Below are positions 1 through 9,332 of a DNA stretch of 39,603 nucleotides, piece by piece. Origin of the DNA: an uncultured bacterium (lineage in GTDB: Bacteria > Bacillota > Clostridia > Lachnospirales > Lachnospiraceae); assembly GCA_905215155.1 (NCBI GenBank), contig CAJMPJ010000033.1, forward strand, positions 1 through 39,603, written 5' to 3'. The notes under the pieces are model-generated. The model saw only the letters and a list, made by a program, of their open reading frames with translations, was not told the origin of the DNA and searched no databases. The translations under genes were made by a program, and so were the position numbers. Position 1 is the stretch's first letter. Every line of letters begins with the position of its first letter.

Positions 1-704
1 TGAGGAATCCAAAAGTAGACGGGTTATTTACCATTTACTATTTTTTTTGTAAAATGGATTTTTAACCGTTTTCCAGACAACTTTTTAAGGGGAATCATGG
101 AACCTTCACCAGTGTCAATTATCTGGACCGCCTACAATTAACCAGACAGTAATATTAATGTCTTGCGCAGTCCATTTGATACCCAGCAAAATGAATTCAT
201 AAGGATATTTTTCAGCTTCATGCCAACACTAAAAATGTTATTTCTATAAAAGTATAGATCATATCTAATAGGGGAAATCTATTCCATTATGGTAAAACAC
301 AAAATGCGTAGATATCTTTGAAAATTCGTACCAACGAGTTTGCAAAAATGTGCCGTTCCCCTTCCCTCTTAAATATTACGGAAACGTGGTGAATTCTTAA
401 TCTGAAAGCGCATTCATATGAATGCAGAAAATGCAACCTCTGAAAATCTTCTTTCCAGACGAAATAGATTAAAGTCCAAATTTCTCAAATCAATTTACCA
501 TGGAAAGATAGCAATATTCTAAAAAATTAAGTCCTAGTAAGAATAATATTTACTAAAATCATCTCAATCACATAATAAGCATTATTTTCCAGAATAAAAA
601 ATTTATCATATAAGAGATACTTGTTAAAGAAAAGTTTAAATTATAACCATATAATATAAAAATTCAAGGTACTTTTAAAATATGAGACAGGAGAAACAAT
701 TTAT
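1..704. other. AT-rich non-coding stretch upstream of the GH78 gene
   Basis: No open frame with a ribosome site or a recognisable protein was found on either strand. The only notable structure is a perfect 16-base palindrome at 410-425 (GCATTCATATGAATGC). A TATAAT hexamer at 650-655 could be the -10 of the downstream gene, but no good -35 lies 16-18 bases before it. The last 160 bases are very AT-rich, as is usual for a promoter region. The stretch could also contain the decayed end of an older gene, but I could not identify one. Confidence 0.5.
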
Positions 705-3700
705 ATGATAATAGGAATAATTGATATACTGGTCGGACTGTTGGCTTTGCTGCTGCTGGGCTCTCCATTTCCGTTTAATTATGACAATCCCATTGCAGCA
801 TTACTATTGGTTTGTATAGCAATCACTCTGGGAATCCATTTATTTCAACAATTTAGAAAAACCAGAAATTTAAACTTGGCAAAATACAAAATAGTTATTC
901 TTGGAGCAGGAGTGGCAGCATTGCTTCTTGGCATTATATTTCTTGTGGCAAGAACAAGACTTGCCGGTAATTTTTTTGGTCTATCACTGATGGTACTTGG
1001 GTGTTTGATTTCAGGAGAACACCTATATACAGATCTGAAGAACATAAAAGAGAAAAAGATGTCCAAAAAGGTACTGATTTCAGTTCAAAGCATTGTTGTT
1101 TTTGCCTGTAGTGTCGCTGGGGTGATTCTTTTAGCCAATAACTATGCGATTAACAAAGCCTTCAGCCAGAAGGCAGAAAATATAGAGAGTACGGAACAGG
1201 TACAGACATATGATTTCGTCAATACAGAGGACCCCTTTGGGTTTAAGAATGTTTCCTACGAATATAATGGTATTTATGGCGATCATAGGAAGACAAACAT
1301 GCTTGTTTCTCCTAAAAGTCTGACACCAGGGAATGTTACCTTCTCCTGGGTGCCGAAAAATGCCAAAAACCAGAGCGGTTTTGAAATATCAATTACCGAG
1401 AATGGGAAAGAGGTATATAGCAGCGGAAAGATTGATTCCTCGGAGGTACGCTTTGAACCGGATTTTCAATCGGAAAGTGGAAAATCCTATGTATGGTATT
1501 TAACTTTGTATGATGAAGCTGGAAACCCAGGGAAGACGCTGTCGGATACTTTCGGGACTTCTCTGGCAAAGGATGATTGGCAGGCTGTGTGGATTAATCC
1601 TGAATCAGACACAACTGCACCCACAAAAAAGAACCGTCATTCTGCATCATACCTAAGAAAAACATTTGAAATTACACAGGAGCAGATTGCCGGTAAGAAA
1701 ATTATGCTGTATGCAACTGCTCATGGTGTGTATGATATGTGGGTGAATGGGACTCACGTGGATGACTGGTTTATGGCACCTGGATTTACACAATATACGG
1801 ACATTTTACAGACGCAGTCCTATGACATTACACCATATTTAAAGGCTGGTGATAATGAAATTTTTGTACAGATTGGTGACGGATGGTATAGAGGCAGTCT
1901 TGACAAAGAACAGGTAATTAATTCGTTTGGTACGGATGTAGCATTTCTTTGTGAAGCCAGGTCTGGGAACAACGTGATTCTACAAACGGACGGGACATGG
2001 GAAGCTGCAAATGATGGATGGCTTTCTCAAAATGATCTGCATGATGGAGAGGTCTATGATGCAAATAAGAATATATCCGATTTTACGTGGCATGCGGTCA
2101 CAACGCCAGATTACGGTTATGATAATCTGACAGGAAGTGATTGTCAGCCAATTACACAGCACGAAGAATTTACACCAGAAATTATCACCACACCGGCTGG
2201 AGAAACCGTGCTCGATTTCGGACAAAATTTTTCCGGATATGTGCAGCTTGATATCAATGCACAAGGGGGAGAGAAGATCACGCTTACCCATGGTGAAACC
2301 CTGGATGAAAACGGGAACTTTACTATTTCCAATTTTCAGGCTTCTCAATCCTTTCCTACCTTGCAGAACGTTTTATATACTTGCAAAAAGGGAGAAAACA
2401 GTTACCATCCTACAACAACCTATTTTGGATTTCGATATGTCAAGGTTGAGACCGATATACCGATTACTGCAGAAAACTTTAAAGGCGTTGCTGTTTATTC
2501 CGATATGGAGCAAACTGGATTTTTTGAAAGCGGCAATCCAAAAGTAAATCAGTTATTTCACAATACGTTATGGAGCATGAAGTCTAATTTTGTAGGTGTT
2601 ATGACAGACTGCCCAACACGTGAAAAAAGCGGATATGCAGGCGATGGGCAGATTTTTGCTCCAACCGGCTTGTATCTCATGGACAGCTATCCGGTATATG
2701 ATTCCTGGCTCAAAAGCTATTCCCACGTGTTTCATGAAAATGGTTCCCTGATGCAGTTTGCACCCACTAAGCTGACAAAAAGTTTATTTGATTCAAGCCA
2801 TGGCTGGAGTGATGCGATTGTGATAATTCCGTATGATATGTGGAAGAATACAGGAGATTTACAGGTAGTAAAGGATAACTATGAAGCATCTAAAAGATGG
2901 GTGGACTATGCTTTAACCCGTGCTTCCTCCAAAACCCATCTGTATTACAGGAATCAATTGGATAAAAGTCTGTACCCTTATTTTGCGGATCAGGGATTCG
3001 GCTGGGGAGAATGGCTGGAGGCTGATTATAATCATACGGTCACTATGGTTACAATCTTGGCGAACAATACTCTTATGGGAGAGCCGGAGGTCGGAACAGC
3101 GTTTTTGTATCAATCCTGTAAGGAACTTTCAGAAATGGCCCAGGCACTGGGGCATACCGAAGATGCAGAGTATTATGCGAACGCAGCAGACAAAGCAAAG
3201 CAGGCATATCGGCAGGTATTTACAGAGAATGGAAAAATTACAGAAAAAAACAGGCAGAGCCGCTTCATCCGTCCAATCAGCATGGGACTTTTAGATGAAG
3301 AAGAGAGTGGGGCCGCTTCGGACCAATTGGCGGAACTTATTACAAATAATAACAACCACTTAAACACTGGTTTTCTGTCAACAGGCAGCCTGCTTCAAAC
3401 CCTGTCCGATTATGGCAATACAACAAAGGCTTATGATGTACTCCTTCAAAAGACGCTTCCTTCATGGCTGTATGCAGTGGACAATGGAGCGACAACCATT
3501 TGGGAAACATGGGATGCAGTGAAAGAAGATGGAAGCGTGAGCAGTTCCATGAATCATTATTCCTTTGGTGCCGTATGCAGTTGGCTTATGGATTCATCAG
3601 CTGGCATAAGAGTTGAGGATGGAAGGATAACTATTTCCCCTAAGACCGATTCAAGACTTGGATATGTCAATGCCAGCTACGATTCAGCATACGGCACGAT

Positions 3701-3842
3701 TAAGTCCGCATGGGCATACAAAGATGGCGCTATTTATTTTGAGTTTGAAATACCTTGTAATACCAGGGCAAGCATAGAGCTTCCCGATGGAACAAAACAA
3801 GAAGTCGGAAGCGGAGTATATTCCTATATGATAAAAGAATAG
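705..3842 (+). CDS. Membrane-anchored alpha-L-rhamnosidase, GH78 family
   Basis: Predicted to release terminal L-rhamnose from glycosides at the outer cell surface. The 1045-residue product has five hydrophobic segments in the first 150 residues (about 4-20, 29-47, 62-82, 88-103, 121-146), then an Fn3-like domain (205-285), the rhamnosidase N-terminal beta domain (about 290-470), a concanavalin-like domain and the alpha/alpha six-hairpin catalytic domain (about 610-960), and a C-terminal beta domain. Catalytic-site residues match the family: D635, E640 and D647 in DCPTREKSGYAGD, and E934 in IWETWD. With five membrane segments and N-terminus inside, the catalytic part would face outward. Start at ATG 705 is backed by AGGAG at 689-693; an internal ATG at 1059 would leave one membrane anchor but has a poorer ribosome site. 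Most GH78 enzymes lack such a multi-span N-terminus. Substrate is not determined by sequence. Confidence 0.9.
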   Translation: MIIGIIDILVGLLALLLLGSPFPFNYDNPIAALLLVCIAITLGIHLFQQFRKTRNLNLAKYKIVILGAGVAALLLGIIFLVARTRLAGNFFGLSLMVLGCLISGEHLYTDLKNIKEKKMSKKVLISVQSIVVFACSVAGVILLANNYAINKAFSQKAENIESTEQVQTYDFVNTEDPFGFKNVSYEYNGIYGDHRKTNMLVSPKSLTPGNVTFSWVPKNAKNQSGFEISITENGKEVYSSGKIDSSEVRFEPDFQSESGKSYVWYLTLYDEAGNPGKTLSDTFGTSLAKDDWQAVWINPESDTTAPTKKNRHSASYLRKTFEITQEQIAGKKIMLYATAHGVYDMWVNGTHVDDWFMAPGFTQYTDILQTQSYDITPYLKAGDNEIFVQIGDGWYRGSLDKEQVINSFGTDVAFLCEARSGNNVILQTDGTWEAANDGWLSQNDLHDGEVYDANKNISDFTWHAVTTPDYGYDNLTGSDCQPITQHEEFTPEIITTPAGETVLDFGQNFSGYVQLDINAQGGEKITLTHGETLDENGNFTISNFQASQSFPTLQNVLYTCKKGENSYHPTTTYFGFRYVKVETDIPITAENFKGVAVYSDMEQTGFFESGNPKVNQLFHNTLWSMKSNFVGVMTDCPTREKSGYAGDGQIFAPTGLYLMDSYPVYDSWLKSYSHVFHENGSLMQFAPTKLTKSLFDSSHGWSDAIVIIPYDMWKNTGDLQVVKDNYEASKRWVDYALTRASSKTHLYYRNQLDKSLYPYFADQGFGWGEWLEADYNHTVTMVTILANNTLMGEPEVGTAFLYQSCKELSEMAQALGHTEDAEYYANAADKAKQAYRQVFTENGKITEKNRQSRFIRPISMGLLDEEESGAASDQLAELITNNNNHLNTGFLSTGSLLQTLSDYGNTTKAYDVLLQKTLPSWLYAVDNGATTIWETWDAVKEDGSVSSSMNHYSFGAVCSWLMDSSAGIRVEDGRITISPKTDSRLGYVNASYDSAYGTIKSAWAYKDGAIYFEFEIPCNTRASIELPDGTKQEVGSGVYSYMIKE

Positions 3843-3883
3843 ACAATCATCGGATTTAAGAGTCAGGGAGCTTTCCTGAACCC

Positions 3884-3926
3884 AAAACAATTACGGCAGC
3901 AGAGGAATGCTGCCGTAATTGTTGTT
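3884..3926. terminator. Bidirectional intrinsic terminator between convergent genes
   Basis: A perfect 16-base-pair stem, arms 3886-3901 (AACAATTACGGCAGCA) and 3908-3923, with a six-base loop, lies between the end of the GH78 gene and the end of the convergent ProC-family gene. Both outer flanks carry short A/T tracts, so it can serve both strands. Confidence 0.85.
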
Positions 3927-4746
3927 AATCAGAGATACCCTGCATACGATCGGTGATGGTATGTTGAATGGATTTTGAAATGTCCTGGGTTCTTTTTATT
4001 CCCTTTCGCAAGGCAATATCAAGGGAGTCTCCCGCCATCAGGCTATTTATAATTGCCTCTGTAATTCCTCCGTTCGTAATCATCCTTGCAACATATTCCT
4101 CTTTATCAATCTGATTTTGAAAACAGGGCAGAACCGTTACAGCCCATGAATAAAGTTCGGAAAGGAGAGGATATTCTGATCCGATTTTTTCAATAGCCAC
4201 CTGTTGCTGAATTGGGTTTTCTGTCTTTAGTATAGCCGCAGGCATACAAACACCGGCAGTAAAGATATCTAAATTGCTTTCTGTATTCGTCTTAATGTAG
4301 GTCAGATTCATGCAGCGCAGCAACGTCTTCAATTGTTCCTGTTCTGGATACATGGCTGCTACTCCTGTTTCCGATACGATAGTATCAGGACCGCTGAACA
4401 TCATGCGGTATGTATGGATACCCGTTATTTGATATAGCAGTTCTGTGGATACGCCTGCCATACAAGAAACAACCAGTGCTTTCTCTGATACAGCAAGATT
4501 CCTCAATTGGGTAATATCCTGGGGCCTTAATGTGATTAAAATAATATCCGCTTTTTGAAATATTTCCTGGTTGGTTAAAAGACATGAGGTTAAGCCCTGT
4601 GCATTAAGTTTTTCATACGTGCGAGGGTTATCTCTGTATGAAATTAATAGATTCTGTTTGTTAAGTCCGCTTACGATCAGTGATTGGGCAATGGCTTGTC
4701 CCAAATGACCGCATCCCACGATTCCGATTTTTAAATGATTCAGCAT
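3925..4746 (-). CDS. Pyrroline-5-carboxylate reductase family (ProC-like) oxidoreductase
   Basis: The 273-residue protein has an N-terminal Rossmann NAD(P)-binding motif GIVGCGHLGQAIAQ (residues 8-21) and a C-terminal helical dimerisation domain whose MITNGGITEAII stretch corresponds to the SPGGTTxAGL region of ProC. Length matches ProC (260-280). ProC reduces 1-pyrroline-5-carboxylate to proline in the cytoplasm. Because the C-terminal motif is altered and no other proline gene is nearby, it may be a paralogue acting on another imine or on a different substrate. Start ATG at 4746 has AAGGAG about 10 bases upstream. It stands alone, convergent with the GH78 gene. Confidence 0.72.
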   Translation of the reverse strand: MLNHLKIGIVGCGHLGQAIAQSLIVSGLNKQNLLISYRDNPRTYEKLNAQGLTSCLLTNQEIFQKADIILITLRPQDITQLRNLAVSEKALVVSCMAGVSTELLYQITGIHTYRMMFSGPDTIVSETGVAAMYPEQEQLKTLLRCMNLTYIKTNTESNLDIFTAGVCMPAAILKTENPIQQQVAIEKIGSEYPLLSELYSWAVTVLPCFQNQIDKEEYVARMITNGGITEAIINSLMAGDSLDIALRKGIKRTQDISKSIQHTITDRMQGISD

Positions 4747-5355
4747 AGGTTAAAACTCCTTTCATCGAGTTTGCATTAAATAGGATACTATTACGTTGCT
4801 TTGGCACATTGCATCAAAATGTTCTTTCCCCATATATTCCTGCAACAACTCTTACTCCCTTGTGTTCCGCAGATATAAGATGCTCTTTTACTGTTTCTGC
4901 GTCTTGCTTGAAATTTTGTTCACCTCATAAGTGGAAGATCCAAACGGTGTCAGCTTTCATATGGTATCGTTTATAAAACTTTTTTTAATGGTTTATAATC
5001 TTTGTATACTACTGTAAAGTAAGAAAAAAGTCAATGACTACAAAACTACCATGTTTAATTCATTAACTACTATTTTTGCAGATCAAGCCGCTTTATATCT
5101 AAAACTGGCCGTCCTTATACTTTCAATTTCTACGAAGCAAAAACTAAACCGTTGAATCACTTCCCTCTTTTTTTATGGATTTAGGTGTTAAAGTATGGTA
5201 TGTTAGTTTTAGACGTTATAATTTGTCTGTAGGAAAGAAACGTTTAAAGAATACAGTTTTCCGCATGGGTGACAAAACAGAGCTATAGCCAATGGAATGG
5301 AGCTATCAGCCCGAACACCTGCAATGCCTTGCTATTTCCCGGAAAGGAGAATTTG
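4747..5355. other. Intergenic region between divergent ProC-like and EcsC genes
   Basis: About 600 bases with no supported gene. It holds the candidate minus-strand promoter at 5006-5034 and a TATAAT hexamer at 5217-5222 that could serve the EcsC gene, though without a good -35 (TATGGT at 5194-5199). A GTG-initiated extension of the EcsC frame from 5269 lacks a ribosome site and is not favoured. Confidence 0.45.
5006..5034 (-). promoter_or_regulatory. Candidate sigma-A promoter for the ProC-like gene
   Basis: On the minus strand TTGACT (5029-5034) is followed after 17 bases by TAGTAT (5006-5011). It would give a leader of about 250 bases before the start at 4746. No other good promoter was seen in between. 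Confidence 0.4.
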
Positions 5356-6159
5356 ATGAATAAGAACCGGCAATTTGATAAGCAGATGAAACGGATAAAA
5401 AAAGAAGAGGAGAATTTACTCAAAAAGAAAGAAAATTCTTTTTACAAAGCGGCCATAGGGCCTGTTGCGGATAAAATGGAACGTTTTATTCCGGGCAAGC
5501 TGAAAGCGGCTTTGGAGACAGCTTTTTATAAGGGCTTCCGGTTAGTTTTTGAAAAAGGAAATTTTTATATAGAAAAAACGTATGATAAAGATAAAATACA
5601 GCTGGAATACGATTTAAACAACTATGCTTTAGGCAAAAGAACCGAAAGAAAATATATGAAACGTCTGGACCGGTATTCCATGCAGTCTCAGAGGATCAAT
5701 TCGTCCATCTCCGTAATAGAGGGCGGTGTCCTTGGTGCCTTGGGGATCGGTCTGCCTGACATCCCGTTGTTTCTGTCCTTAGTGCTGAAATCTGTCTATG
5801 AAATTGCATTAAGCTATGGATACAATTACGAAACACAGGAAGAAAAGGCATATATTCTGTTATTGATCCGTACGGCCATGACGAAACAGGAGAAACAAAA
5901 GGAATTTAACCAAAAATTGGAAGAATTGGGAGCGTGCATAGATTCCGGCATTGTTTCGGAAATTGATCTGGAGGAATCCATAAAAACCACTTCCTCTATT
6001 TTCTCGGAGGCCTTGCTGACCGCAAAATTCATTCAGGGGATTCCAGTGGTAGGAGCGGTGGGCGGCATCGTAAATTATAATATAATCCGGAAAATAAGCA
6101 GATTTGCAGGTGTGAAGTACAAAAAAAGGTATTACATGAAGGAGCAATCATGGAATTAA
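5356..6159 (+). CDS. EcsC-family protein
   Basis: The 267-residue product matches the EcsC family, named after the third gene of the Bacillus ecs ABC transporter operon; its biochemical role is not established. It starts with a lysine/glutamate-rich probable coiled segment (MNKNRQFDKQMKRIKKEEEN) and has two glycine-rich hydrophobic patches, around GGVLGALGIGLPDIPLFLSL and GIPVVGAVGGIVNYNI, as is typical. I chose ATG 5356 because AGGAG (5345-5349) sits six bases before it; an upstream GTG at 5269 has none. The stop overlaps the start of the following LysR gene by 10 bases, so the two are probably translationally coupled. No EcsA/EcsB partner is present. Confidence 0.75.
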   Translation: MNKNRQFDKQMKRIKKEEENLLKKKENSFYKAAIGPVADKMERFIPGKLKAALETAFYKGFRLVFEKGNFYIEKTYDKDKIQLEYDLNNYALGKRTERKYMKRLDRYSMQSQRINSSISVIEGGVLGALGIGLPDIPLFLSLVLKSVYEIALSYGYNYETQEEKAYILLLIRTAMTKQEKQKEFNQKLEELGACIDSGIVSEIDLEESIKTTSSIFSEALLTAKFIQGIPVVGAVGGIVNYNIIRKISRFAGVKYKKRYYMKEQSWN

Positions 6160-7037
6160 AAAGAATTCGCTGCTTTATGGAGGTAGCAAGGCTTAAAAGC
6201 TTTTCCAAGGCAGCTAAAGTTTTGTATTTATCGCAGACTGCGGTAAGCCAGCAGATCGCCGCATTAGAAGATATGATGAGTGTCAGGCTATTTGACCGGG
6301 ATAAAAAGGAAGTGAAATTGACGATTGCGGGTGAAATCTTTCTTTCCGAAGCGAAACGGCTGGTAAGGTTATATGATAATGCAATTTTAAAAACCCAAGC
6401 CTACGCACAAGGGATTGACGGCGTAATCAAACTTGGTTTTTTTAGTATGTTGGACCGGGATGTAATGAGCAAGGTAATTGCTGATTTTCATAGAAAATAC
6501 CCAATGACACAGATCAGTATTGTTCAATGCAACTATACAGATATGAAAAACAATATCCTGAATAATACCATTGATTTGGGATTTTGCTTTCATTTGGATT
6601 CTGTTGAATTAAGCCAATTAAAAGTTTATGAACAAATGCCTAAATTGTGTGTGAATATAAACCATCCACTTGCTTCAAAGTCATTTATAACCTCAGACGA
6701 TATAAACGGCGAAACCATTATTTCTTATTATAAGAATGCGGAACAGCAGGAGGTGTATGAAAGTCACCATGATGAAAGGAATCCGGGAATGGAATTTAAC
6801 AGCTCTTTTCTGTTGGAAAATATGGACGATGCGGTAATGCTGGTAAGCGCTAACTTAGGGATTTCCTTCCTGCCGGAAATAGAAAATTTTGTTAATCCCA
6901 ATAAAATAGTTTTTATTGATCAAACAATAGAAAAAGTTCCCTTTGAAGTAAAGGCATATTGGAAAAAGAATACCAACAATCCCTCCTTATTAAAGCTGAT
7001 TGATATTATAAAAGAGGAACTCAAAAATTGGATATAG
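6150..7037 (+). CDS. LysR-family transcriptional regulator
   Basis: The 295-residue protein has the N-terminal winged helix-turn-helix (residues 1-60, MELKRIRCFMEVARLKSFSKAAKVLYLSQTAVSQQIAALE read in part) and a periplasmic-binding-like effector domain from about residue 90. It begins inside the end of the EcsC gene, with AAGGAG six bases upstream of the ATG. It lies in the same direction as, and 323 bases before, the flavin reductase gene at 7361, so this reductase operon is its likeliest target; that is inference from position. The effector is unknown. Confidence 0.88.
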   Translation: MELKRIRCFMEVARLKSFSKAAKVLYLSQTAVSQQIAALEDMMSVRLFDRDKKEVKLTIAGEIFLSEAKRLVRLYDNAILKTQAYAQGIDGVIKLGFFSMLDRDVMSKVIADFHRKYPMTQISIVQCNYTDMKNNILNNTIDLGFCFHLDSVELSQLKVYEQMPKLCVNINHPLASKSFITSDDINGETIISYYKNAEQQEVYESHHDERNPGMEFNSSFLLENMDDAVMLVSANLGISFLPEIENFVNPNKIVFIDQTIEKVPFEVKAYWKKNTNNPSLLKLIDIIKEELKNWI

Positions 7038-7360
7038 ATTCCTGACACCCAAAGTAAAATAAATGCTATGGGTGTTATTGCATTTTGTTGTTACATAATT
7101 GGTTTTAATTATTGGACAAGGTGCCGATGATATTGTTAAAATATAAACGAAGTATAGGGAGGGTATCTATAACAAAAGCAAAAGACTGTGTGCAATTGGT
7201 TGATTTTTAATCCTGCCTGCCTTCCATTTTGTTTTTTTAACAGGAATAACGGAGAAATGGATCTATGGCAGATGCTTTCGTTTCTGCGTTAGCCTTGGTT
7301 ACTCAGGGCCATTGTAAAAAAGCTTAAAAATGAATGGTTTAGGAACGAGAAGGAGATATT
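7038..7360. promoter_or_regulatory. Intergenic region with candidate promoter and operator for the reductase operon
   Basis: A weak hairpin follows the LysR gene (ACACCCA near 7047 with TGGGTGT near 7069). An inverted repeat ATAATT-6-AATTAT at 7095-7112 resembles a LysR-type site and directly precedes TTGGAC (7112-7117), which with TAAAAT (7137-7142) makes a poorly spaced (19 bases) promoter candidate. The remaining 200 bases before the ATG at 7361 show no gene; AAGGAG lies just before that start. Confidence 0.3.
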
Positions 7361-9298
7361 ATGAAAACTGATTATAAACATGTATTAAAACCCATTCAGA
7401 TAGGACCGATGAAATTAAAAAACAGAGTTTCATTTTCACCTGTATGGCCCAGCTTTGCGACTGCAGACGGGCATGTAAATCAGGCACTCATTGAATGGGT
7501 CAGAGGGATTGTGTCTGGTGGTTGTGCCTGCATCAATATTGGCTGTGGTACGGTAAACAGAGACTTACCAGCATATATTACCCATTTGCTGAGGCTTGGG
7601 GAAGAATCTGTGGTGAATGAGTTATCTATGTTATGTGATATGACACATATGTATAACTGTAAAATAGGAATGGAATTATTTGCAATCAGCTTAGAAGCAG
7701 GCGGTTTTGAAAATCGTGACAAACATGCAGCAAAGCCAGTTGTTGAAATCGACCCTACGGATCTCACGAAACAGCAAATCAAAGATTATATTGAAGATTT
7801 TGCCAATGCCGCGGAAAGAGCCATGCGCTGCGGATTTGACAGCTTAGTGATTCATGGTGCACATGGACAATTACCAGGTTGTTTTCTATCAAAGCTGATC
7901 AATGAAAGAACCGATGAATACGGAACACAGTCTATGGAAAACAGGACCCGTTTTACCAATGAATTATTGGAGGCGATTCGGGCAAAAATTGGAAATAGAA
8001 TGGCGATTGAGTACCGAATCAATGCAAATGATATGATAGAAGGTTCTCCAACGTTAGAAGAGGTCATTGAATTTGCACAATCTATTTCTGATAAAATTGA
8101 TCTGCTTCATGTTTCAAGAGGTATGCACTCCATTCAAAGTCTTGCACCATATATCAATCAGCCGATTTATTTTGATCATGGAATCAATCTTGAAGATGCA
8201 GCAAAAATCAAAGCAGCAGTTAATATCCCGGTAACAGTAGTCGGCTCCGTTACGTTAGAACAAGCGGAAGAAGCGATCCGGGCGGGGAAAATTGATATGG
8301 TCTCCATGGCCAGGGGGCTTATGGCTGATCCCAATCTGGTGAAAAATGCAGCACATGGAGAGCCTGAGAAGACACGGCCATGTATTCGTTGTAACCAATG
8401 CATTCATAAAACCCATTATCAGCTGGCTCCGGTGCGGTGTACGGTAAATGCGAAAATGGGGATGGAAACCTTGTATCAGCCGGTGAAAGAACCTGAAAAA
8501 CAAAAAAAGGTGGCAATTATCGGCGGTGGTGCAGCAGGTCTGGAAGCGGCAAGAACAGCAGCATCCCGTGGACATCAGGTAGTCCTATACGAAAAAAGTG
8601 ATTGCCTGGGAGGTGTCTTAAATATGGCAGGCGCAGCGGAATTTAAAAAAGATATAAAAAACTACTGTGAATGGTCGATCCGTGCCGTAAAGTCCATGGA
8701 CGGGATAGAGATCAAATTGGGAGTTGAGGCAACACCTGAAATGATAGAAGCAGAAAACTATGACACCGTTTTGGTATCCATAGGAGCAGCACCGGTTATT
8801 CCGCCATTTGTTCATGAGGACGAACGTTGTTTTTGGGTGGGCGATGTAGAAAACGGTATAGCCAAAACGGGCCAGGAAGTTTTGATAATTGGTGCAGGGC
8901 TGACCGGATGTGAAGCAGCTCTTGCGCAAAGCAGACAAGGAAAATCCGTTACCCTGGTCGACATGATTCCAACAGACCGGTTCGGGTCGGGAGGAGCAAC
9001 CTTTAATCAGATTGCCATCATTAACATGTTAAAAGAGTCAGGCGTAACAATGCTTGGTGGGCTGAAAATGTTAAAGACCGATGAGAACGGCGCCGTATTT
9101 GAGAATGAAACAGGTGAAATCGTGAACATCGCTTGTGATAGTATGGTGGTTTCATTTGGCGTCCGGTCAAATGACGAATTGGTTGAAGCATATCAGGAGA
9201 CTGCGGTTGATGTGGTTGCGATCGGCGATTGCAATACCAGACAGGGAACATTATATCATGCCGTTCATTCAGGGCATGAAGCAGGGTATCTGATATAG
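7361..9298 (+). CDS. FMN/FAD/4Fe-4S NADH-dependent reductase, Old Yellow Enzyme / 2,4-dienoyl-CoA reductase type
   Basis: Three-part enzyme of 645 residues, the usual length for dienoyl-CoA reductase, enoate reductase and BaiCD/BilR-type reductases. Residues 1-335 form the FMN TIM barrel with the HGAHGQL...NERTDEYG signature (165-188). C341, C344, C347 and C360 are the iron-sulfur ligands. Residues 383-420 carry the FAD motif AIIGGGAAGLEAA and 507-535 the NAD motif LIIGAGLTGCEAA. Such enzymes move hydride from NAD(P)H through FAD and the cluster to FMN and reduce an activated C=C bond. At the position of the proton-donating Tyr of many relatives (HGYL) this protein has Gln170, so the substrate class may differ. 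Cytoplasmic; probably co-transcribed with the NmrA-like gene 34 bases downstream. Confidence 0.88.
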   Translation: MKTDYKHVLKPIQIGPMKLKNRVSFSPVWPSFATADGHVNQALIEWVRGIVSGGCACINIGCGTVNRDLPAYITHLLRLGEESVVNELSMLCDMTHMYNCKIGMELFAISLEAGGFENRDKHAAKPVVEIDPTDLTKQQIKDYIEDFANAAERAMRCGFDSLVIHGAHGQLPGCFLSKLINERTDEYGTQSMENRTRFTNELLEAIRAKIGNRMAIEYRINANDMIEGSPTLEEVIEFAQSISDKIDLLHVSRGMHSIQSLAPYINQPIYFDHGINLEDAAKIKAAVNIPVTVVGSVTLEQAEEAIRAGKIDMVSMARGLMADPNLVKNAAHGEPEKTRPCIRCNQCIHKTHYQLAPVRCTVNAKMGMETLYQPVKEPEKQKKVAIIGGGAAGLEAARTAASRGHQVVLYEKSDCLGGVLNMAGAAEFKKDIKNYCEWSIRAVKSMDGIEIKLGVEATPEMIEAENYDTVLVSIGAAPVIPPFVHEDERCFWVGDVENGIAKTGQEVLIIGAGLTGCEAALAQSRQGKSVTLVDMIPTDRFGSGGATFNQIAIINMLKESGVTMLGGLKMLKTDENGAVFENETGEIVNIACDSMVVSFGVRSNDELVEAYQETAVDVVAIGDCNTRQGTLYHAVHSGHEAGYLI

Positions 9299-9332
9299 TT
9301 AAGGAAATAAAAAAATGGAAAGGTGAAAGAAA

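Noticed and set aside
120..250. Possible remnant of a coding frame (around residues PFDTQQNEF in one forward frame)
   Set aside because: Short, interrupted by stops, without ribosome site or recognisable similarity.
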